This document shows positions 59,004 to 64,000 of a DNA stretch of 64,000 nt, in pieces; positions within the stretch are counted from its first letter, which is position 1; each line of letters begins with the position of its first letter. The DNA is from Streptomyces sp. cf386. GTDB lineage: Bacteria > Actinomycetota > Actinomycetes > Streptomycetales > Streptomycetaceae. The stretch spans positions 830,535 through 894,534 of the forward strand of contig NZ_FNHV01000001.1 of assembly GCF_900103585.1 (NCBI RefSeq). The letters run 5' to 3'. A model generated the notes under the pieces. It saw only the letters and a program-made list of their open reading frames with translations, had not been told where the DNA came from and did not search any database. The position numbers were made by a program, and so were the translations under genes.

Positions 59004-59336
59004 TCACGCCCGGAACACGTGCCGGCGAATCGCCGCGGCATTGGAGAAGATCCGGATGCCAAGCACGACGACGACACCCGTGGACAGCTGGGCACCCACG
59101 CCCAACTTGTCACCCAGGAACACGATCAGCGCGGCCACGACCACGTTGGACAGAAACGACACGACGAAGACCTTGTCGTCGAAGATGCCGTCGAGCATGG
59201 CCCGCAGACCCCCGAAGACGGCGTCCAGCGCCGCCACGACGGCGATCGGCAGATAAGGCTCGACGACCGCCGGAACCTCAGGCCGGACCAACAGGCCGGC
59301 CACGACTCCCACGACGAGGCCCAGTACGGCGATCAC
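59004..59336 (-). CDS. sbp: Small basic protein (DUF1290)
   Basis: 110 residues from a GTG. Three hydrophobic helices, with V-V-A-G-L-L-V-R-P-E-V-P, Y-L-P-I-A-V-V-A-A-L-D-A-V-F-G-G and G-I-R-I-F-S-N-A-A-A-I-R-R, match the Sbp family. In Bacillus sbp lies with ftsA/ftsZ; its role is unclear. It overlaps the previous DUF881 gene by 4 bp and is followed by the second DUF881 gene after 5 bp. Confidence 0.9.
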   Translation of the reverse strand: MIAVLGLVVGVVAGLLVRPEVPAVVEPYLPIAVVAALDAVFGGLRAMLDGIFDDKVFVVSFLSNVVVAALIVFLGDKLGVGAQLSTGVVVVLGIRIFSNAAAIRRHVFRA

Positions 59337-60235
59337 GATGTGCCCTTCTCGGTTTTCTCGGTGTTCGGCTGTGCTGTACGTACGGTCACGCTCGGTGCGG
59401 CGGGCAGTCGGAGGTCGTCCTGCACGGAAATGCTGGTCCTGATCCCGAAGTTCTCCTGCAGGGCGTGCAGGTAGAGCCCGTCGGCGCTGTCCTGGAACCT
59501 GGTGCTGAGCCGCTTCCCGTCCCCCACCGCGAGCACCGTGTACGGCGGAACCAGCGGCTTGTTGTCGACCAGTATCGCGTCACCCGCGGCCCTGATCGCC
59601 GACAGGGCCGTCAGCCGCTGCCCGTTGATGGAGATCGCCTCGGCTCCCGACTCCCACAGTCCGTTGACCACACGCTGCATGTCGCGGTCGCGCACCCGCC
59701 CGGTGTCGGAGAACCCGGATGTCCCGCGCGGATTGCCGTCGCCATCCGTGGAGGCTTCCTTGGCGTCGTTCACGACCAGCCTCACGCCGGGCCCGTGCAC
59801 CTCTACGGCACCCGCCAGGATGCCCACCAGCTCGGCCTGGTCGCTGTCGCCCGTCGTCTTCAGCGCCTCGCGCTGCCTCGCGTTCACGTCGTCACGCAGC
59901 TGGTCGACGGACTCCTCCAGCTGATCCGCCGCCGCCGTCTCACGGTCGATGCGGTCGATCAGTTCCTCGCGCTCCTTGGCCATGACCGGCGCCGTGACCC
60001 GCGCCTGCGCCGCTCCCACGGTCACCACGAGCGCCGCGAGCACTAGACCAGCAGCGAGCCCCAGCTTCGCCCGCAGCGTCTTGGGCAGACCCCCGTAGCC
60101 CGCGGCCTTCTTCCGGGCGGCAGCCTCGGCATACCCGTCGTCGAGGCTGTGATCCATGACGTTGGTGAGCAGCGACATGGACGCGTCCGGCCGCGAGGGG
60201 GGCGTAGGTGTGCTCCGAACGGGGGGCTGCGGCAT
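59333..60235 (-). CDS. DUF881-family membrane protein (first copy)
   Basis: 300 residues from the ATG at 60235; an ATG at 60178 (MSLLTNVMDHSL) is a plausible alternative. A short cytosolic N-terminus, a helix around residues 58-80 (LGLAAGLVLAALVVTVGAAQ), a coiled coil (EREELIDRIDRETAAADQLE) and the DUF881 domain with V-G-I-L-A-G-A-V-E-V-H-G-P-G-V-R-L-V-V-N-D. It is the first gene of the trio and 108 bp after the mannose-phosphate gene, so it may have its own promoter. Confidence 0.9.
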   Translation of the reverse strand: MPQPPVRSTPTPPSRPDASMSLLTNVMDHSLDDGYAEAAARKKAAGYGGLPKTLRAKLGLAAGLVLAALVVTVGAAQARVTAPVMAKEREELIDRIDRETAAADQLEESVDQLRDDVNARQREALKTTGDSDQAELVGILAGAVEVHGPGVRLVVNDAKEASTDGDGNPRGTSGFSDTGRVRDRDMQRVVNGLWESGAEAISINGQRLTALSAIRAAGDAILVDNKPLVPPYTVLAVGDGKRLSTRFQDSADGLYLHALQENFGIRTSISVQDDLRLPAAPSVTVRTAQPNTEKTEKGTS

Positions 60236-60343
60236 GCCGCACATCGTCGCACGTTGCGACCACTACCTCCGAATGGCCCCACCGGCGTGCCGGACAGGCC
60301 CCGTTCGAGGGCACCTGTCCGGCACGCGCGCGTGCTGCTTGCC

Positions 60344-62839
60344 TCAGCGGCCGGCGCTGTCCACGACAGCCGCCCACTCGTCGAGCAGGGCCTGCGCGGA
60401 CGCGTCGTCCGGCCCCTCGGCCCACAGATGGGTGACCGCTTCGGCCGGGTCGGGCAGGACCATCACCCAGCGCCCGTCGGTCTCCACCACCCGCACCCCG
60501 TCAGTGGTGTCGACAAAGCGATCGCCGGCCGCCTCGACGACCCGCCGCATCACCAGCCCCTTCACGGCCCAGGGAGTCGCAAGATCCCGCTTGATGACAT
60601 GCGCCCGCGGAATCCGCGCGTCGATCTGGCTGAGCGTGAGCTGCGTCCGCGCCACCAGCCCGATCAGCCTTACGAAGGCCGCCGTACCGTCGAAGACGCT
60701 GCTGAACTCCGGGATGATGAACCCGCCCCTGCCGTCACCACCGAAAATCGTCGTGTCGTCGCGACCGACCCGGGTCAGATCGTCCGGAGACGTGGTCGTC
60801 CACTCCACCTGAGTCCCGTGATAGGCCGCCACCTGCTCCGCGATCCGTGTGGTGGTCACCGGCAGCGCCACCCGCCCACTGCGCCGCTCAGCGGCCACGA
60901 GGTCGAGCATGACGAGCAGGGCCCGGTCGTCCTCGACGATCCGCCCCTTCTCGTCGACCAGCGACAGCCGCTCACCGACAGGGTCGAATCGCACCCCGAA
61001 CGCGGCCCGCGCCGAGGCCACGATCTCTCCCAGCCGCACCAACCCCGACCGCCGCGTGTCCGCCGACTCCGTGGGCCTCGACTCGTCGAGACCGGGGTTG
61101 ATGGTCAGCGAGTCCACGCCGAGCTTCCCGAGCAGGCTCGGCAGCACAAGCCCGGCACTCCCGTTCGACGCATCGACCACGACCTTGAGCCCCGACTCCG
61201 AGATCCCGGTCGTATCGACGTTCCGCAGCAACGACCCGGTGTACGAGTCGAAGACACTGGCCGGAAAATGCAGGTCCCCGATCTCGCCCGGGAAGGCACG
61301 CCGGTACTCCTGCCGCGCGAAGACCCGGTCAAGCTTGCGCTGACTGGCCTGCGACAGGTCGGCCCCTTGCCCGTCGAAGAACATGATGTCCACGGAATCC
61401 GGCACCCCGGGCGTCGTCCGGATCATGATCCCGCCGGCACTGCCCCGCGCAGTCTGCTGCCGCGCCACAGGCAGGGGTACGTTCTCCAGGTCTCGTACGT
61501 CGATGGCGCTGGCCTGCAGCGCGGAAATGACCGCCCGCTTCAGCGCCCGCGCACCACGGGAGTGGTCGCGAGCCGTCGTGACCGTGGACCCCTTCTTCAA
61601 GGTCGTCGCATAGGCACCGGCGAGGCGCACGGCGAGCTCGGGCGTGATCTCCACGTTCAGGATTCCGGAGACACCACGGGCACCGAAGAGATGCGCCTGG
61701 CCCCTCGACTCCCAGATCACCGAGGTGTTGACGAAGGCGCCGGCCTCGATGGTCTTGAACGGATAGACGCGCACATTGCCCTGAACGATCGATTCCTCAC
61801 CGATCAGGCACTCGTCACCGATGACCGCGCCGTCCTCGATCCTCGCGGCGCGCATGATGTCGGTGTTCTTTCCGACGACGCAACCGCGCAGATTGCTGTG
61901 CTGCCCGACGTACACGTTGTCGTGGACAACAGCCTTGTGCAGAAAGGCTCCGCTCTTCACGACGACGTTCGAGCCGACGACGGTGTGCTCTCGGATTTCG
62001 GCTCCGGCCTCGACCTTGGCGTAGTCGCCGATGTACAGCGGCCCACGAAGCACAGCATCGGAATGCACCTCGGCGCCTTCCGCCACCCACACACCCGGGG
62101 AGATCTCGAAGCCGTCGATCTCGACGTCGACCTTGCCCTCCAGAATGTCGGCCTGCGCCTTCACGTAGCTTTCGTGAGTGCCGACGTCCTCCCAGTACCC
62201 CTCCGCGACATACCCATAGATCGGCTTGCCCTCCTTCATCAACTGCGGGAAGACATCACCGGACCAGTCCACGGGAACGTCGGGCTCGACATAGTCGAAG
62301 ACCTCGGGCTCCATGACATAGATGCCGGTGTTCACCGTGTCCGAGAAGACCTGACCCCAGGTTGGCTTCTCGAGGAAGCGCTCGACCCGGCCTTCCTCAT
62401 CGACAATGGTGATGCCGAATTCCAGGGGATTGGGCACACGAGTCAGACAGACGGTGACCAGCGCGCCGTTTTCCTTGTGGAAATTGATCAGCTCGGTGAG
62501 GTCGAAGTCGGTCAGGGCATCACCGGAGATGACGAGGAAAGCATCGTCCTTCAACGCCTCTTCGGCGTTCTTGACGCTTCCGGCGGTACCGAGTGGCTTC
62601 TCCTCATTGGCATAGCTGAGCTCCATTCCGAGCTCTTCACCGTCACCGAAGTAGTTCTTGACCAACGAGGCCAGGAACTGAACGGTCACCACGGTCTCGG
62701 TCAGCCCATGCCTTTTGAGCAGCCGCAGAACGTGCTCCATGATCGGCCGGTTGACCACCGGCAGAAGCGGCTTGGGCATGCTTGAGGTCATGGGGCGCAG
62801 GCGTGTGCCTTCGCCCCCGGCCATCACGACGGCCTTCAT
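60344..62839 (-). CDS. Mannose-1-phosphate guanylyltransferase fused to phosphomannomutase-like domain
   Basis: 831 residues. Residues 1-230 are a nucleotidyltransferase with [19 protein letters not shown] and G-D-A-L-T-D. Residues 250-370 are a left-handed beta-helix of hexapeptide repeats. From about 380 a phosphohexomutase-like domain follows. Its phosphoserine loop reads [10 protein letters not shown], and the usual metal loop DGDGDR is replaced by FDPVGERL, so mutase activity is doubtful. It makes GDP-mannose for glycan or glycolipid synthesis. It is the gene before a CDP-alcohol phosphatidyltransferase. Confidence 0.88.
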   Translation of the reverse strand: MKAVVMAGGEGTRLRPMTSSMPKPLLPVVNRPIMEHVLRLLKRHGLTETVVTVQFLASLVKNYFGDGEELGMELSYANEEKPLGTAGSVKNAEEALKDDAFLVISGDALTDFDLTELINFHKENGALVTVCLTRVPNPLEFGITIVDEEGRVERFLEKPTWGQVFSDTVNTGIYVMEPEVFDYVEPDVPVDWSGDVFPQLMKEGKPIYGYVAEGYWEDVGTHESYVKAQADILEGKVDVEIDGFEISPGVWVAEGAEVHSDAVLRGPLYIGDYAKVEAGAEIREHTVVGSNVVVKSGAFLHKAVVHDNVYVGQHSNLRGCVVGKNTDIMRAARIEDGAVIGDECLIGEESIVQGNVRVYPFKTIEAGAFVNTSVIWESRGQAHLFGARGVSGILNVEITPELAVRLAGAYATTLKKGSTVTTARDHSRGARALKRAVISALQASAIDVRDLENVPLPVARQQTARGSAGGIMIRTTPGVPDSVDIMFFDGQGADLSQASQRKLDRVFARQEYRRAFPGEIGDLHFPASVFDSYTGSLLRNVDTTGISESGLKVVVDASNGSAGLVLPSLLGKLGVDSLTINPGLDESRPTESADTRRSGLVRLGEIVASARAAFGVRFDPVGERLSLVDEKGRIVEDDRALLVMLDLVAAERRSGRVALPVTTTRIAEQVAAYHGTQVEWTTTSPDDLTRVGRDDTTIFGGDGRGGFIIPEFSSVFDGTAAFVRLIGLVARTQLTLSQIDARIPRAHVIKRDLATPWAVKGLVMRRVVEAAGDRFVDTTDGVRVVETDGRWVMVLPDPAEAVTHLWAEGPDDASAQALLDEWAAVVDSAGR

Positions 62840-62954
62840 GTCGGAAGCGTCCTCCTCGAAGAGACGACGGTCTAGCCGACTTCACCCGTCCAGATTGTCC
62901 CGCACTTTTCCGCCGCGGGCCATCGAGGCGTTACGCCCACTTCAATCCGCGAGT

Positions 62955-63563
62955 TCAATCGGCCATGGCGTCCGCACGAACCAGGCGGCGGACTTGCACC
63001 ACGTAGAGGACTCCTGCCCACCAGTACAGCGTTGTACCCCATCCTGCGAACGCCCATCCGAAAATAGCAGCGAGTGACGGTAGCCAGCCACTCCCGTCAC
63101 TGAGCAGCAACAACGGGAAGGCGTACATCAGGTTGAACGTGGCGGCCTTCCCAAGAAAGTTCACCTGCGGCGGCGGATAGCCATGGCGCCTGAGGACGCC
63201 CACCATCACCAGCAGAACCAGCTCTCGCGCCAGAAGTGCAGCGGTCAACCAGATGGGCAGAATCTCGCGCCAGGTGAGACCGACCAAAGTCGAGAGAATG
63301 TAGAGCCGGTCGGCGGCGGGATCCAGCAGCCGGCCGAGACTGCTGATCTGGTTCCAACGCCGCGCGAGCTTGCCGTCCAGATAGTCACTGACGCCGCTCA
63401 GAGCCAGCACCAGAAGCGCCCAGCCGTCGCTCTTCGGCCCGCCGAACTCGGGCCTCAGAATCAGCCACAGGAACAGCGGCACGCCAACGAGCCGCGCCAT
63501 GCTGAGGATGTTGGGGATGGTGAGGACCCGGTCCGTCTGGACGCGGGTCTCCTGGACCTCCAC
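62955..63563 (-). CDS. CDP-alcohol phosphatidyltransferase family protein
   Basis: 202 residues from a GTG at 63563 with AGGAGG upstream. The family motif is complete: D-Y-L-D-G-K-L-A-R-R, then G-R-L-L-D-P-A-A-D-R. There are about six helices. It transfers a phosphatidyl group from CDP-diacylglycerol to an alcohol such as glycerol phosphate, inositol phosphate or cardiolipin precursors; the alcohol cannot be determined. The gene is transcribed away from the rRNA operon, which ends just before it. Confidence 0.9.
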   Translation of the reverse strand: MEVQETRVQTDRVLTIPNILSMARLVGVPLFLWLILRPEFGGPKSDGWALLVLALSGVSDYLDGKLARRWNQISSLGRLLDPAADRLYILSTLVGLTWREILPIWLTAALLARELVLLVMVGVLRRHGYPPPQVNFLGKAATFNLMYAFPLLLLSDGSGWLPSLAAIFGWAFAGWGTTLYWWAGVLYVVQVRRLVRADAMAD

Positions 63564-63624
63564 CCGGGAGCCTCCTGTGGGAAACGTACTTACGATGCCC
63601 CCTGACCCTACCCCAACGCAAAAA

Positions 63625-63663
63625 AGCTCTGGCTCTCGGGCTGCGTGCCCGAGAGCCAGAGCT
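63625..63663 (-). terminator. rRNA operon terminator
   Basis: A perfect 17-bp stem (AGCTCTGGCTCTCGGGC at 63625-63641 with its complement at 63647-63663), a 5-nt loop and a following T-run on the minus strand. It ends the rRNA transcript right after 5S rRNA. Confidence 0.93.
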
Positions 63664-63671
63664 CTAAAAGG

Positions 63672-63791
63672 AGTTCGGCGGCGTCCTACTCTCCCACAGG
63701 GTCCCCCCTGCAGTACCATCGGCGCTGTAAGGCTTAGCTTCCGGGTTCGGAATGTAACCGGGCGTTTCCCTCACGCTATAACCACCGAAAC
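63672..63791 (-). rRNA. rrf: 5S ribosomal RNA
   Basis: About 120 nt on the minus strand, starting GTTTCGGTGG and ending CGCCGCCGAAC, with the conserved CCGAACCCGGAAGCTAAGCC region and the GGGAGAGTAGG segment of actinobacterial 5S rRNA. Ends form the terminal helix. Confidence 0.95.
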
Positions 63792-63891
63792 ACTATGAAA
63801 CTGTCAAACAAAGCCACACCGCTGCTGTGACTACAGCGGGGCCGTTCGTGGTTTCAGAACCAACACAGTGGACGCGAGCAACTGAGGACAA

Positions 63892-64000
63892 GCCCTCGGC
63901 CTATTAGTACCGGTCACCTCCACACATTACTGTGCTTCCAGATCCGGCCTATCAACCCAGTCGTCTACTGGGAGCCTTACCCCATCAAGTGGGTGGGAGT
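63892..64000 (-). rRNA. rrl: 23S ribosomal RNA, 3' end (partial)
   Basis: On the minus strand the sequence ends ACTAATAGGCCGAGGGCTTG, the conserved 3' end of actinobacterial 23S rRNA, and runs off the window. The spacer to 5S is about 100 bp. The exact mature 3' end is estimated. Confidence 0.9.

Overview
This is very GC-rich DNA with strong third-position G/C bias, many GTG starts, several apparently leaderless genes, convergent genes separated by perfect hairpins, and gene families typical of Streptomyces (DUF5999, SAV_915, Clp-N, FtsR, GarA-like FHA, DUF881/small basic protein). The window is almost certainly a Streptomyces chromosome, ending in an rRNA operon read on the minus strand (5S at 63672-63791, 3' end of 23S to 64000).

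Layout. 1-12.8 kb: accessory and housekeeping genes: a MocR regulator divergent from two flavin-type genes, DMT exporters, Clp-N, SRPBCC, PadR, HAD, PhzF, CPBP and a glutamate-cysteine-ligase-like enzyme. 13.5-18.8 kb: a xylan/xylo-oligosaccharide operon (lipoprotein, two permeases, GH10 xylanase) with a CGAAA-N-TTTCG-type operator and the remains of a GH43 xylosidase gene. 18.9-21.6 kb: lysA, a SAV_915 gene and a universal stress protein. 21.6-47.9 kb: a potassium-homeostasis island holding kdpFABC-kdpED with an unannotated 27-aa gene before kdpF, an orphan second kdpB, an orphan second kdpD, two APC/KimA-type permeases, an RCK-flanked channel-like protein damaged by a 28-bp duplication, a CPA1 antiporter, and two paralogous two-TM proteins of unknown function. 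48-52.6 kb: a molbindin pair, gcvP with a tandem glycine riboswitch, and a PRC-barrel protein. 52.6-53.4 kb: a non-coding stretch with a roughly 75-bp tandem repeat. 53.4-63.6 kb: a core block with dinB, MerR, a DUF151 nuclease, ftsR, an FHA protein, DUF881-sbp-DUF881, a mannose-1-P guanylyltransferase/phosphomannomutase fusion and a CDP-alcohol phosphatidyltransferase, then rRNA.

Main discovery. Intergenic regions of the 20.8-47.4 kb island repeatedly carry CGTCAR half-sites in a fixed geometry: starts at +1, +12, +33 and +44, i.e. two 11-bp direct-repeat pairs with one helical turn skipped. Full or near-full copies lie upstream of the SAV_915/USP genes, the kdp operon, orphan kdpD, the 38.7-40.3 kb membrane protein (divergent from orphan kdpB), both two-TM paralogues, and one site with no recognised gene; a shorter three-repeat version precedes an APC permease. 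In both two-TM genes the -10 box lies exactly 34 bp after the last repeat of the array, and the start codon 7 bp after that. This looks like the operator of one OmpR-family response regulator, for which KdpE in the same island is the obvious candidate, defining an undescribed K+/stress regulon. All functional statements are inferred from sequence; no searches were run.
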